Positions 37,601 through 48,113 of a stretch of DNA of 64,000 bases are shown one piece after another. This DNA comes from Tilletia caries (taxonomy: Eukaryota; Basidiomycota; Exobasidiomycetes; Tilletiales; Tilletiaceae), in contig JALUTQ010000024.1 of assembly GCA_032718865.1 (NCBI GenBank), forward strand, positions 543,501 to 607,500. The letters run 5' to 3'. How positions within the stretch are numbered: position 1 is the first letter of the stretch; each line of letters starts with the position of its first letter. A model generated the notes under the pieces. The model saw only the letters and a list, made by a program, of their open reading frames with translations. It ran no database searches and was not told the origin of the DNA. The position numbers were made by a program, and so were the translations under genes.

Positions 37601-38095
37601 CGGCAGTCGATCGGGGGTGAGGGGGTGCTCAGTCGGGAGTATGGCAGCGGTGGTGGTGGTGGTACGACGAACGGGCATCATGCCGAGGGAGGAGGCGGAG
37701 GTGGGGGGGTTGGTGGTCTAGGTCCGCTCCTGACGAAACCGAATCCCCAGGCGGAACGGCCCATCGACTTGCTCCAGCAGGACATCGCTGCCGTCGTTGA
37801 GCGGCACGGCTGGCTTGCTCGGGCTGCTGAGAAGGCGAAGGGCAGGCCGGTTAGTGAGGGCCGACGTGGGTTGATGAGCGACCAGCAGAATGGACATGGG
37901 CATGAGGATGAGGATGAGGATGATGGGGGGTATCTCGTGTCGCAACAGCAGCAGCAAAGTCAACGGCGCTCGAGGCTTTCGGCGGCGGATCGGCCACGGC
38001 CGGATGATGATGGGGTTGCGCCGGATACGCCTGAGCAGAGTCCGTTTGGGGACTCGCATCGGCCGGTGGAGGATGGGTATGCGAGGTTGTCGTGA
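34611..38095 (+). CDS. EH-like domain protein with NPF motifs (putative endocytic scaffold)
   Basis: Not a family I can name. Exons 34611-34998 and 35082-38095 join in phase (FTQ-APPL) to give about 1,133 residues. The N-terminal 130 residues are the only folded part. Helix-loop-helix segments HALFPIWLSGI, DEHDALTFLRRDCAIDIEDE, IQILSLFER and MTAGHLYALMRLASW follow the pattern of an EH domain (paired EF-hands) without good calcium loops. The rest is disordered and Pro-rich: three NPF tripeptides (about residues 261, 309 and 789), which are EH-domain ligands; several PxxP/polyproline runs (PPPPPPPMAPPRRR), possible SH3 sites; Ser/Gly repeats; and acidic stretches. EH plus NPF suggests an endocytic or actin-patch scaffold able to self-associate. 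This is inference from motifs. Confidence 0.7.
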
Positions 38096-38454
38096 AGAAC
38101 GCCTTCCCACCTCCCCGGTCGTCCCTATCTTCCCACCCATACGCATTCATTAATTAGAAGACTGAAGTAGGTCCGTATTGCTCCCCCCCCCTGTCGAGGA
38201 TTCGCATTGTCCCTCCCTCCCTCGCTCGCCCTCACTTTCTTTTCCTTTCCTTTCGTCGTTTGGCTGGTTGGTCTCTTTCAGTGTGCAAGGCCTCTCCCCC
38301 CCCCCTCGTTTTCCCACGCCCCATTTGTCTCTTTCCTATTTCCTATTTCCTCTGGCCACTTCTTTCTGCCCTCTTCGTCCCGCGCAACTGGCTCTCTCTC
38401 ACTCTCTTTCTTTCTTTCCCGTGCTCTTTCTCTTGACCTTTCTCTCCGGGTTAC

Positions 38455-38487
<33 letters not shown>

Positions 38488-38860
38488 CTTCCCCCGCTCA
38501 CTCCTTTATAAACATCTCTCCCACACACGCGCCCTGGCGAACACCCACAATCATACAATCTCTCTCCTGTCTCTGCGCTTTGGGTTGCGTGACGTTGCGA
38601 AGGGGGCTGATGAGGTATTTGGGCGCGCGGGTTGGGGGTTGTCTATTGCGGAATGCTGTATGGGATGCGGCCAGAATATGAAGGGAGGGTTCCGTACAGG
38701 GCAGGACGTAGGATAGCTTGGCCCGGCGAACATTTGAAGGGTAGTTCCGAGGGGTCGGAAGACCTGTGCAACCCGCCCCGCCCACCGGACCCTGGGTATC
38801 CCATCACTTGCAGCGTTTTCGGAAGAGGGCTGCGGGCTGACGTGCGTCCCGTCCCTGTAT
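38096..38860. other. Convergent 3' region with CT microsatellite
   Basis: 765 bp between gene ends that face each other. Strongly C/T-rich, with a (CT)14 run at 38457-38485. No gene seen. Confidence 0.45.
38457..38485. repeat. (CT)n microsatellite
   Basis: About 14 uninterrupted CT units in the intergenic region after the EH-like gene. Confidence 0.9.
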
Positions 38861-39272
38861 TCAGGCAACGACCTCCGAACTCCGAACCTCTTTGCCCGTC
38901 TTCTTGATCTTCTCCAGCACGGTCTCGAACGGCGCTGTCCCCTTGACGACGACGGTTTGTGTGTCGAGGGAGATGTCGTATGAGCTCACGCCTGCCGGGG
39001 GGAGGAGTTTGGTTAATGCGTTCTTGAGATTGAGGGAAGCGAGGGGAAAGGGGGCGGCAAAGGGAGAAAGGGGGGGGGAGTGCTTACCTTCGAGCTTCTT
39101 GAGGACGCGCTCGACTGCGCCAGAGCAACCGGAGCAGTTCATTGCGACGTTGAACTTGTATTCGTGCTGGCATTGTAAATTTGGGCCGCCCAACGAGCAG
39201 AGAGACAGAGAGAACTTTCAGAGGTGGATGCTTCACAGCCAGACGCTCGCGGTGGATGCTCACCTCTGACAT
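38861..39272 (-). CDS. ATX1: Copper metallochaperone Atx1
   Basis: Cytosolic Cu(I) carrier to the Golgi P-type ATPase Ccc2. Exons on the minus strand: 39272-39264 (only nine bases, MSE), 39166-39088 and 38991-38861; 72 residues, exactly the family size. The beta-alpha-beta-beta-alpha-beta heavy-metal fold is visible: EYKFNVAMNCSGCSGAVERV with the copper-binding MxCxxC (Cys14, Cys17), then GVSSYDISLDTQTVVVKGTA and VLEKIKKTGKEV, in which Lys takes the place typical of eukaryotic Atx1 loop 5. Introns of 97 and 96 nt. Convergent with the EH-like gene. Confidence 0.93.
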
Positions 39273-40750
39273 CCTGACTGAATAGGGGAGAGCTGGACGC
39301 CGGACCAAGGGGTACGATGATGGTAGGGAGTAGTAAGTAACCCTAACAACCTATGTGTCTCCCGATTTCGGGAGGGGGCGAGAAAGGCTCCGAGGCAGCA
39401 TCGCTCGTTGCGCAACGAATTCGTTTCCTGAACCACAACCTCCAGCGACCCAGCAAACATACCTCTTTCCCACCTCGAAACGCTCGAAAGGTGGGCAAGC
39501 TGCGAAGCTGAGCGCGCTGAGCAAAGACAGAGAAGGGAGCGGCCTCGTGTTCCTCTTTCGTCAGCGCTGTGTGCAACCCCCCGGAATCGTTCCCGTGCTC
39601 TTACGGGGAGCCGGTCAGGATATTATGGCGGTTAGCCCAACGGTTCGATCCTCTCGAGCAGGCCCATGTATGGCTCTTTCGACGGCCATTCGAGACTTCC
39701 TACCGCCCGCCCTCAGATCCTCGTTTATGGAGGTTGGACGGTCGACTAAACCCCCTTCTTCTTTTCCGGTTAGGTACTTCTGGCTTCGTCCTGAGGCTCT
39801 GCGCAGGGGGCCTGCCTCGTTCTTCAGTTTTCCCAGCTCAGCATTAAATTCCTTTACTTTTTCTTCATGCAGATGGAAAAAGGCCAAGGCTAGGCCGCTA
39901 CCGAAGGGGAAAAGGTGGCCGTCCCAGCTCCACCTTTCGAGCGCTTGGCCTGAGCTGCGCGAGTGTAGTCCGTCGGCCTTATCGTCAAGAGAGAGGGGGG
40001 CGCCGAAAATCAACTCATCCTTGCGTCAGCCAAAGCCGTTTTTCCATAAGGGTACGTCTCGGTCTCTCTTTCCCCTTCTGGCTTCCTGCAGCTCGAAGCA
40101 TCAGATGATCAGATATACCAGCGCCTGTATACCCGCAACAGTCATCTGCTGGTCCCCTTTTTCGCTGATGTTACCATACAGAAAAGGTCGGGACGGTCAG
40201 ACCACTTGCCACTTGGGGGGCCCGCTTTCGCCTTTCTGAGAACTACTTGGAGGTAATCGAGTTCTCACAAGGCTCCGCTGGCTTCTGCGCCTTTACCCAA
40301 GCCGGCATATCCCATTAATGATTGGTATCGTTGACCTGTCCTTTTTGCGCTATCCAGCTTCGACAAGTGCTAGAGGCCAGATCTGATCTCAGCAGGGTCC
40401 CTCTGACTGCCTCACAGTTTTCACACGTCTCTGTTCATCTGCAGTGTTTACATCCTTATTGTTCGCCCATCGTTTCACTTGGTTGCCGAAGCCTCAATCC
40501 CACTCCCCCCCTTCCCTAGCCTTTCTATCCCATCCCTTTTGTCTCCACCTCCCGCCACTGCACCCTTCAACATCTTCCCACCCCCAATTCCTCAATTCAA
40601 GTCTCCCAACACCACACATTTGCAGATCGGAGTAGCGTCCACACAACCCGACCCGCTCTCACCTTTCGACCATCTAACCCCGGCAGCATACTTCGTCAAC
40701 TCGAGTCGATCGTTCCTCCTAGAGTAAGGCGACGCGAGAGCAGCATTTCG
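39273..40750. other. Atypical 1.5-kb intergenic block with a 294-codon open frame
   Basis: Lies between ATX1 and the secreted-protein gene. The part from about 39355 to 40320 differs from the surroundings: fewer C/T runs, more even base use, and a 294-codon plus-strand frame (39355-40239) that lacks domains, a signal peptide or splice context. A 132-codon frame lies opposite (39615-40013). From about 40480 it returns to the C/T-rich leader style of this genome. I cannot assign a function; it may be an inserted foreign or organellar segment (see findings). Confidence 0.35.
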
Positions 40751-42220
40751 ATGGGGCTTGCTGTTCGCCGTCGTCCGCTCCGTCGCCGTCGTCGCTTGGT
40801 CGTCCTCCTCACCCTCTCTACCGCCTTCTTAGTCTTGGCTCAGGCTACTCCCATCTTCGAACCTTCGGCCTCTCGATCCGGTAGGAAGGAAGTGGCTAAG
40901 TCGCTGGCAGGAGGGGAGGGGGTACTTGTTGATGCAGAGGCTCGCCCGGCCAGCACAAAGCGAGGGCAGATGGACTCCGTGGTCTGGGTCAACGATGGTC
41001 CTGCTCCCTTCGCCGCTCGAGGAACGCCAGTACCGGTCAAGGACGGAACATACCCAGTTGCAAACAATGTCAAACATGCCGCCCTCAAGTCCTGGGACCA
41101 TGGACAACTTGTCTCAGACCTCAGCCCCGTCCCGGTCACCACCCCATCTCAGACACCCGAGATACCTCTAGCCAAGGCGGCCTTTCCACCAGGTATAGCT
41201 GGCAACCTCTCCGACCCCAAGTCTGTGCCTGCCGCCAGCGACGCCCTCGCATTGACTGAACAGGTGGACGACCAGACGGACGTGGCATCACACAATGCGG
41301 CGAACATTGTGGACGGCGCCAAGCCGAAGATTAGCTACGGCGGTCAGCACTCGTCCGTGGGTGTGGCAGGAGGTTCGAAGAAGTCATCAGCGACGGGTGG
41401 GAAAGTCGTCACGGTACCGGTGGACATGCCAATGCCCGTCCCTGATCTGCGCAAACCAGGAGCCGGCATCGGATCTGCGGCAGGTACTCTCCCTGGGCCC
41501 GTAGCTGTCGCTGCCGCACCTGTCGTGGGCCAACTCGCACCGGTGATTCCCTCGCCTTGGGGTGCTTTGCTTACGAGTTATGGCAGTACTGCGGGTACCG
41601 ACACTTCGACGACGAAGTCTCCTCAGACGGGCGGAGCGATGAACGAAACGATGAGCGCGGAGGGGGACGACGGCGGTTCGTCGGGTTCGCGCGGAGGGGG
41701 TGGTGCTGATGGTGGAAGCAGCGGGGCCGAGGGTCAGCAGGGAGAAAGTAATGGGAATGGAGGGCCAGCTGGGACGGCGACTTCGGCCGAGGGACAGAAC
41801 ACACCCAACACCAACGCCAACACCGATTCTACGGCGGCTTCGACGGCTCCGCCTGATGCACCCGATGCCAATCCCGGCCCTGATGCGGGGTCTGCTGCGC
41901 CGAAGCGGGGCATCTTCATCGAGAACGAGGACGATGATGGGTTTTACTTCCTCTCGCGGCGATCACGGCAGCTTTTGGACCTTCCGCCTGATCTCGAACC
42001 ATCGGATGCGGACGATGGTGATGATGGGGGAGGGGAAGGAGGAGGATCTGCTGTTCTCGATACTGTGCAACGGCAGAAGCTGGAGCGACGACGGGCGTCC
42101 ATGCTGGCGATTCGACAGCTGTTGACGTCCCGACATCATGGCCAGACGGTGTCGAAGCGGTCGCTCCTTGCCGATCAACATCATCGACCTCGGAGAGTGG
42201 AGCGGATCACGATCAAGTGA
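40751..42220 (+). CDS. Secreted or type II membrane low-complexity protein, unknown function
   Basis: Single-exon gene, 489 residues, not recognised. The N-terminus is strongly basic (RRRPLRRRRR) followed by a hydrophobic core VVLLTLSTAFLVLA and a plausible signal-peptidase site before TPIFEP, so it is secreted or anchored as type II. The middle is Ala/Pro/Gly/Ser/Thr-rich with no predicted fold. Three Lys-Arg sites (TKRGQMD, PKRGIFI, SKRSLLA) are possible Kex2 cleavage points. Near residues 390-440 there is an acidic stretch (ENEDDDGFYFLSRRSRQLL). It ends in a basic tail RRVERITIK. Wall protein, processed precursor and effector-like protein are all possible. Confidence 0.6.
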   Translation: MGLAVRRRPLRRRRRLVVLLTLSTAFLVLAQATPIFEPSASRSGRKEVAKSLAGGEGVLVDAEARPASTKRGQMDSVVWVNDGPAPFAARGTPVPVKDGTYPVANNVKHAALKSWDHGQLVSDLSPVPVTTPSQTPEIPLAKAAFPPGIAGNLSDPKSVPAASDALALTEQVDDQTDVASHNAANIVDGAKPKISYGGQHSSVGVAGGSKKSSATGGKVVTVPVDMPMPVPDLRKPGAGIGSAAGTLPGPVAVAAAPVVGQLAPVIPSPWGALLTSYGSTAGTDTSTTKSPQTGGAMNETMSAEGDDGGSSGSRGGGGADGGSSGAEGQQGESNGNGGPAGTATSAEGQNTPNTNANTDSTAASTAPPDAPDANPGPDAGSAAPKRGIFIENEDDDGFYFLSRRSRQLLDLPPDLEPSDADDGDDGGGEGGGSAVLDTVQRQKLERRRASMLAIRQLLTSRHHGQTVSKRSLLADQHHRPRRVERITIK

Positions 42221-42751
42221 GGGGGGCGAGGTGGGGGGACGGGGCTATATATCCCAGCGCAAATGCGAATGGAAATGCGGCAGGAGCATAGGTTTCTCCC
42301 TCCGACTTTTTTTTCGACATGCGCACTTCTGCTCTGTCCCATGCCTTTCTTCGACCTAGTCTCCCGCCAGCTGCCTATTACAGACACGTCCGACTCCAAC
42401 CTATTCGACATGACTTCTTCCTCTCTCTTTTCTCTCCTCCCCCTACTGTCTTTGTTTCCCCCCCCCCCCCCAGTTCTACTGAAAACCCTTCTGCCTCTCG
42501 ATCTTGCAAGCCCTACATCCTTCTTGGCACTCGCAAACCCGTCCGTTTCCACCTGGCCCCAAGTCATACGACCCCCCATCGAGCTTCCCTTCGCAACTTT
42601 TCCTTAGAGACGGGCCTTCAGTGTTTTTGTTCAAGTAACGCAATCCCATTTGATCTTTCATTTTCCCTAACGTGCTGCTGCGAAAGGATGATCGAGATTG
42701 GAGAGGGGTATGTGAATTGCAAGGTTCTAGACACAAGGCAAGCCTTTGTCT
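42221..42751. other. Convergent 3' intergenic region
   Basis: 531 bp, C/T-rich with a poly-C run at about 42459-42470. No gene seen. Confidence 0.4.
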
Positions 42752-43661
42752 TCACATCTCCTCCAAGTCATCATCATCATCGTCGTCGTCATTCATCAGG
42801 TCGACAGGCGGGTAATCACCGACCTTGACCTTCTCCGGCTTGACGAACCCACCAAAGTTAGGCCTGCAGTCGAAATACCGCTTGCCCGCCACACTGCCGT
42901 CGTTCTTGCCCACCGGCTCGTCATACTCGACCCCAATCCAGGCTCCCTTGGCGAACTCGGTCGGACCGACAAAACGGAGGGTGCCCCTTCGTTCGTTGGT
43001 TGATGTTCCGGAGAGGTCGACGATGCATCGTGCGCCTACTTCCAGTTCGGCTGGTAGTTGGGCCAGAATCTGTTCTTCGCTCAAGGGGGCGACGGGTGTG
43101 GTGTTAGAGGAGGAAGAAGAGGCGTCGACTGGCTTGTCTGCGAATTCTCCGAATTTGTTACGTTGTTTCCATGTGAGGACGGTATCTGATATCCCTCAGT
43201 AGGAGAAAATGGGTCAGCGCTTCTTTGCTCTCTCTCTCTTTTGCCCTGAAAGCTTGAAACGAGATTTCCAAGGACTGACCTGATCGCTTTGCGTAGGTCT
43301 CGTCGTCCATCTCGTACTTGTCTACCTGGGAGTCGTCCAAGAATTGGTTGGCCAGGGACGGCGGCCGGGTATCGTCCACCTTGAGACCCATCCCATCGAT
43401 GGCTCCAATGCTATCCAAAGTGGCATCGAGGCGGTCATCGTCCCCAAGCAAATCGGCTGCGATGAGAGTAGGTTCTTGAGCCCCAGAATCGCCGTTGTTT
43501 CCATCGGTCCGAGTCGAGTACAGGCTGAGCTTTTGTGCGCCGATGGGAATTCCTGTGATGAGTTCGAGTCGGCCTGCGAGGGCGTGGAGGGTGAGGGAGG
43601 AGGAGAAGCGCTGCTCGGAGAGACGCGGTCCGGCGTGCACGAAGAGCGTAACGGAAGCCAT
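42752..43661 (-). CDS. ALF1: Tubulin-folding cofactor B (CAP-Gly)
   Basis: Cofactor B of alpha-tubulin folding (yeast Alf1, fission yeast Alp11, animal TBCB). Exons on the minus strand: 43661-43280 and 43185-42752; 271 residues. The N-terminal ubiquitin-like domain (VTLFVHAGPRLSEQRF to about residue 95) is followed by DDSQVDKYEMDDETYAKRSD, which resembles the TBCB linker consensus VxKYEMxxExYxKR. A coiled segment comes next, then the CAP-Gly domain at about 185-255 with GTLRFVGPTEFAKGAWIGVE and a PNFGGFV segment in place of the strict GKNDG loop; GKNDGSVAGKRYF is also present. The acidic tail ends in LEEM, matching the Asp/Glu-rich end that engages cofactor E. Divergent from CYT1. Confidence 0.92.
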
Positions 43662-44184
43662 GATGTTGTTCTTTCTCTATTTCTGTTGTCTATGGGATTC
43701 CTCGGACAGTGGTCGAGCTTGAGGAAGGTGGCGAAGGCACGGATGCTGGCGAAGGTGGTGCTCGGCGTTTGGACCGCTGCTTTCGGCGACTTCGGGACGA
43801 CAAGATTCGGAGCGTGTCGGGTGGGCGAACGATCACGTGGTGGTTAGAAATGAGACAACGTTGGGAGACTGATCTTGCATTGTGTTTGTGGTCTCAGATG
43901 CTTGCAAAGAGGCGGAGATGGATTGGTTAGAGACCCTGTTTGAGACCCTGTGTGGTGGGTATAGTCACGCTGGATTTGTAATGAATGAGTGGCAGCTGCG
44001 AAGGAGAAGAACGCGCGCATCTCACCCAGCAGCAGCAGGCCGACCTCGCCCTCGTCCTCGTCCTCGACACCCGCGCCGGCGCTCCACCCATCTTCACCTC
44101 CACCTGCTTCTCTCGCTCCCAGCCCTCTCGCTCGCTCGCTCTTCTCTCTCACAGGCTCATCCACACCCACCTCGACCCCGCACG
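43662..44184. promoter_or_regulatory. Divergent promoter ALF1 / CYT1
   Basis: 523 bp between divergent starts. The right third is C-rich leader sequence. No specific motif is claimed. Confidence 0.4.
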
Positions 44185-45705
44185 ATGGCCGCTCGCACCG
44201 CCTTCTCGTCGGCGGCCCGCGCCTTGCCCCGCTCCTCGGGCTCAACAGCCTCCTCCGGCCAACGCTTCCTATCAACAAACGCATCAGCACCAGCAGCATC
44301 ACCAGCCACGCGCGCAGCCGCAGCAGCATCCACTGCCGTCGCTGTCGGCACCATGGCCTGGTACGCCCACCTCTACGGCAACCCGCTCGCTGGATTGCTG
44401 CCCTCCGCCTCCGCCAACTCGGCAGCTGACGAAGGTCTCCGTGAGTATCTCTCATCAAATACCATCGCAGTCTCGCGATTCGAATAGGAAGGGAGGGGCC
44501 CGACAGGTGTGCCAGATTGGTTGGACGGACAATTGTGCCCCTCTCCTCCGCCCGACTCCCGGCGGCTGGGCGTGGGTTTGCGCGCATGTATGCACAGAAA
44601 AGGAGCTGACCATGTTTCTCTCTTGCCTCCCCATTCGCTCGCAAACCCGCATATACGCATATCCCTTTGCATCTGCAGACCCTCCGGCATTCCCCTGGTC
44701 CCACAAGGGCTGGTTCGAGACCTTCGATCACTCTTCCATCCGCCGCGGTTACCAAGGTGCGCACTTCCCAGCCTCACAGCATGCTCGGCCACTTGACTAA
44801 TTCTGACGTATCTTCCCTTTTACTCTCTCCATCACCCCCTTCCATCTCTAATTTGCGACCTTTGCTTCTACTTCAACAGTGTATCGCGAAGTCTGCTCCT
44901 CTTGCCACAGTCTCGACCGCATCGCATGGCGCAACCTCGTCGGTGTCAGCCACACCGTCGACGAAGTCAAGGCCATGGCCGAAGAGACCGAGGTCCAGGA
45001 CGGCCCCAACAACGAGGGGGAGATGTTCGAGCGTCCCGGTAAACTGTCCGACTACATGCCCCCTCCGTACGCAAACGAGGAGCAGGCCCGCGCCGGTAAT
45101 GCCGGTGCCTTGCCCCCGGACTTGAGTCTGATGGTCAAGGCCCGCCACGGTGGGGCTGACTACATCTACAGTCTTCTCACCGGATACTGCGACCCACCAG
45201 CTGGGCTCGACGTGCCGGAGGGAATGAACTTCAACCCTTACTTCCCCGGTGTCAAGATCGCCATGGCCCGTGTCCTCTACGACGGTCTCGTCGAGTGAGT
45301 GCTCGCTCATTCCATCCATGTCCTGCCTCTTTTCCAAAACAGCGCGTCCTTATGGCTTACACTTTCTCATCAACATTTCTGCAGGTACGACGACGGAACT
45401 CCCGCTACCACTTCCCAGATGGCCAAGGACGTCGTCACCTTCCTTGCCTGGACCGCCGAGCCCGAGCACGACCAGCGCAAGAAGATGGGTCTGCAGGCAG
45501 TCATTATCACTGTGCGTGTCTGTTTGGGCCCCTTTGGCTGATTCCCCCCCTATTATGGCTCACCTACTGACATCTTCTTGTGCTCCTTGCACCATGGATT
45601 TCCAAACAGTCTGCCCTCACTGCCATCTCTCTCTACGTCAAGCGGTTCAAGTGGGCTTCCCTCAAGAACAGGAAACTCGTGTACAGCCCTCCCGCAAAGC
45701 ACTAG
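44185..45705 (+). CDS. CYT1: Cytochrome c1, heme subunit of respiratory complex III
   Basis: Carries electrons from the Rieske protein to cytochrome c. Exons 44185-44440, 44679-44756, 44880-45294, 45385-45511 and 45610-45705; 323 residues. The bipartite presequence is clear: Arg/Ser/Ala-rich start, then a hydrophobic sorting segment [18 protein letters not shown]. The mature part starts near [20 protein letters not shown]. The heme-attachment motif VCSSCHS gives CxxCH at residues 117-121, followed by the conserved RIAWRNLVG. The axial Met is expected in [13 protein letters not shown]. The C-terminal membrane helix spans the last intron ([20 protein letters not shown]), followed by the matrix tail [17 protein letters not shown]1, needed for Rieske insertion into the same complex, is encoded about 10 kb away. 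Confidence 0.95.
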
Positions 45706-46389
45706 ACGGGAAGAAGGCCCAAGGTTGCGGGGCTGTAGGCCCATTCCACGGTCCCGCAAATCGAGTCTGTCTAGCAGACAGGCTTGCTCTCAGCACATTG
45801 GAAGGAGAGTGGCTCACGCACGCTCTATCCGCTCTCCTACGGTTTTCCTCGGCCATTCCCTTCTTTCATCTCCGACCGGCCAACGACGAACACCTTGAGG
45901 CGGGGGTAATTCTTTGGTCGTTTTCCGTAGGACCGCAAGTGAATATTGCCCTTCTCCCCCCTTCTTCATTCCTCCTTCTCCTGCCCCGTGTCCCCAGGAA
46001 GTCACAACCCCCTCGCCTATATACGTCCAAGAAGCAGATGACCCAAAAATCTACACACACACATCTGTCTCGAATCCAAACGCTTTCCCATAAACCTTTT
46101 GCTAGTCTTTGGATTGTACTGAAGGGCGGCAGAGTTCTCCGTCTGTTGGAAGTTGCCTGAGGTGTTTGTACTCCGTCTGAGAGTCGAGGGAAGGGGAGGG
46201 GACACAAATCTTTCTGATGCCCGTGAACGAGAGCACCTGCTTTTCTGTCTCATCCTTATGCTGCCCCCCTTCCAGTCCATCGGCAGCCGTTTCCGCCATT
46301 CGCCCTCAAGCCGACAGCATGAGAGTGTGTGAACACATGAAAAAGTACAAAGGATGCCAATTGCCCACCTTGACGCCGACAGTATAGCT
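45706..46389. other. Convergent 3' intergenic region CYT1/NAS6
   Basis: 684 bp between gene ends that face each other. Overlapping open frames to 46160 read through from CYT1 introns and have no motif. No gene seen. Confidence 0.4.
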
Positions 46390-47563
46390 TCACCGCGGCC
46401 CAACGACACTCTGGACAAAGCTGCGAACCCTCATCTGAGCCTGTCCACCGAGCCCTTCGATCTCCTCGGGGACGAGGTTATCCTCGTTCGTGCGGTCCCG
46501 GTCGGCACCTCCTTCCTCGATCAGCAGGACGGCCGTCGATCCGTGCCCGGAGTCGAAGGCGAGGTGGAGCGGGGTGTTCTGGAGTCGGTCTTGTGGGCTG
46601 TAAACGAATGGGGAGGGGGTCATCAGTAACGTAGCGAACCTCGAAAAAGCAGAGCCCCAGAGAGTAAACAAAGCAGAAAAAAAACGTACTTCACCCTCGT
46701 CTTCTCATGCACCCCTCCATCCCTCCTCGCCGGCGGCGCCAACAAGACCTTAACGAACGCATCCCTCCCCGCACTCGCGGCGCGATGTAAGGCCGTCTGC
46801 TTAGCCCCGTCCCGCGCGTTCACGTCGGCCCCGTACTCGAGCAGCAGGCGGCCGACGTCGGTGTGGCCTTTGGAGGCGGCGTAGTGGAGGGGTGTGAGGC
46901 TGCGGAGGTTTGTGGCTTTGGGGGAGGCGCCGCTGTGGGAGTGCACGAGGTTGGGCGTGAGTCAGGGGGAGGTGAATTATCGATGAATGATACTGCGCTT
47001 GCGGTGAATGGGTAGGGCTCTGGAAGGGGGAACTCACCTCTCCAGCAGCAAGCGCGCGTAGTCGAGCGAGCCAGCGGATGCGGCCGACATCAACGGGGTC
47101 CATCTTTTGACGAAGCACAAGCAGGAAATCCCCAAAGACGTCGTCAGCCAGGCTAAACCTTTGGGGAGCCCAGCACATATCAAGTCACAGCTCACCCGCT
47201 CTCATCCTTCGACTCGACCTCGGCGCCCAACTGGATCAACAGCGTAAGCGCATTCGCCCCACTCGTCCCTCCACTCCCACTCCCCGATGTGGGGGACGAC
47301 AGGATCCAATGTAGGACGGTCCGCTGGTCCGCATCGCGCGCGTTGACGAGCCGCTTGACCTCCTCGGGGGAGGCGTCTGTTGATGTTAGATGTTGCGTGA
47401 GGAGTCCGTATTGGCCTGTGGGGTATGGGTACGAGAGAGAGGGGTCAGCGACGGGGGGAGAACGTAGGACGAGGAACACAGGGAGAGACTCACCTTCGCG
47501 GGCGAGACGGTGCAAGTCGACGGACTGGGGCGACACGCTGCTCTCTGCTGATGGCACCGGCAT
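46390..47563 (-). CDS. NAS6: Proteasome assembly chaperone Nas6 (gankyrin, PSMD10)
   Basis: Ankyrin-repeat chaperone that binds the Rpt3 C-domain during 19S base assembly. Exons on the minus strand: 47563-47494, 47415-47196, 47103-47038, 46932-46690 and 46597-46390; 268 residues (gankyrin is 226-231). Ankyrin helices are visible in order: ADQRTVLHWILSSP; SGWTPLMSAASAGSLDYARL (rebuilt over two splice sites); LTPLHYAASKGHTDVGRLLL; AKQTALHRAASAGRDAFVKV; and LQNTPLHLAFDSGHGSTAVL. Residue choices in the repeats and the small size match Nas6 rather than a generic ankyrin protein. A Ser/Gly loop in the first repeat and an Arg-rich loop (APPARRDGGVHEKTR) account for the extra length. The acceptor of intron 2 (AAAAG) is not pyrimidine-rich. 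Confidence 0.85.
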
Positions 47564-48113
47564 TGCGTTGTCTTGTGTGGTACTGAAGTTGACTGTCAGT
47601 AAGCTGAGCCAGGCCCATGCACATACGCAAGCTTGGCCCAAAATCCATCCCCGATCTCGGCTATCACGGGAAAGACCTCGACGAGGACAACGAGGACAAG
47701 GACGAGGTCGACGAGCACGAGGACGAGGTCGACGACGGGGACGAGGACGAGGACGTTCTCATGGTGCGACTGGAAATGGATTACTCGTACATTGACTGGA
47801 AAATAGCAAACAAATAATCGATGGTCTGGAGTTGTGGTGTATGTACGTGCGAAGGGAGCCAAGGGGGAAGGCGTTGCGAGCGAGCGAGACCGGGGGGCGG
47901 GGCGGGGAGCGTGTTACGTGAAGAAAGAGTTCCAGTTGAGTGCTGATGAGAGATGCCTTTTGTGTGTGTGTGTGTGTGTGTGTGTTCGTCGCTTAACTCG
48001 TGAATCGTTGAATGCTGGGGTCCTAAGTTTTGAAGCCGAAAGAGAGGAAGGGAGAGAAGGAAGGCGTGCGGCAAGCGTCTTGACCGCTTGGTGGTGATAC
48101 CGAGTCGCTCACT
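47564..48113. other. Intergenic region with TG and GACGAG repeats
   Basis: 550 bp between two minus-strand genes. It has degenerate GACGAG/GAGGAC repeats (about 47675-47760) and a (TG)n run at 47960-47984. The open frames here reflect the repeats. Confidence 0.45.
47960..47984. repeat. (TG)n microsatellite
   Basis: About 12 uninterrupted TG units in the intergenic region. Confidence 0.9.

Noticed and set aside
39640..39665. GGTTCGATCC resembling a tRNA T-arm in the foreign-looking block
   Set aside because: The upstream 60 bases do not fold into a cloverleaf; treated as coincidence.
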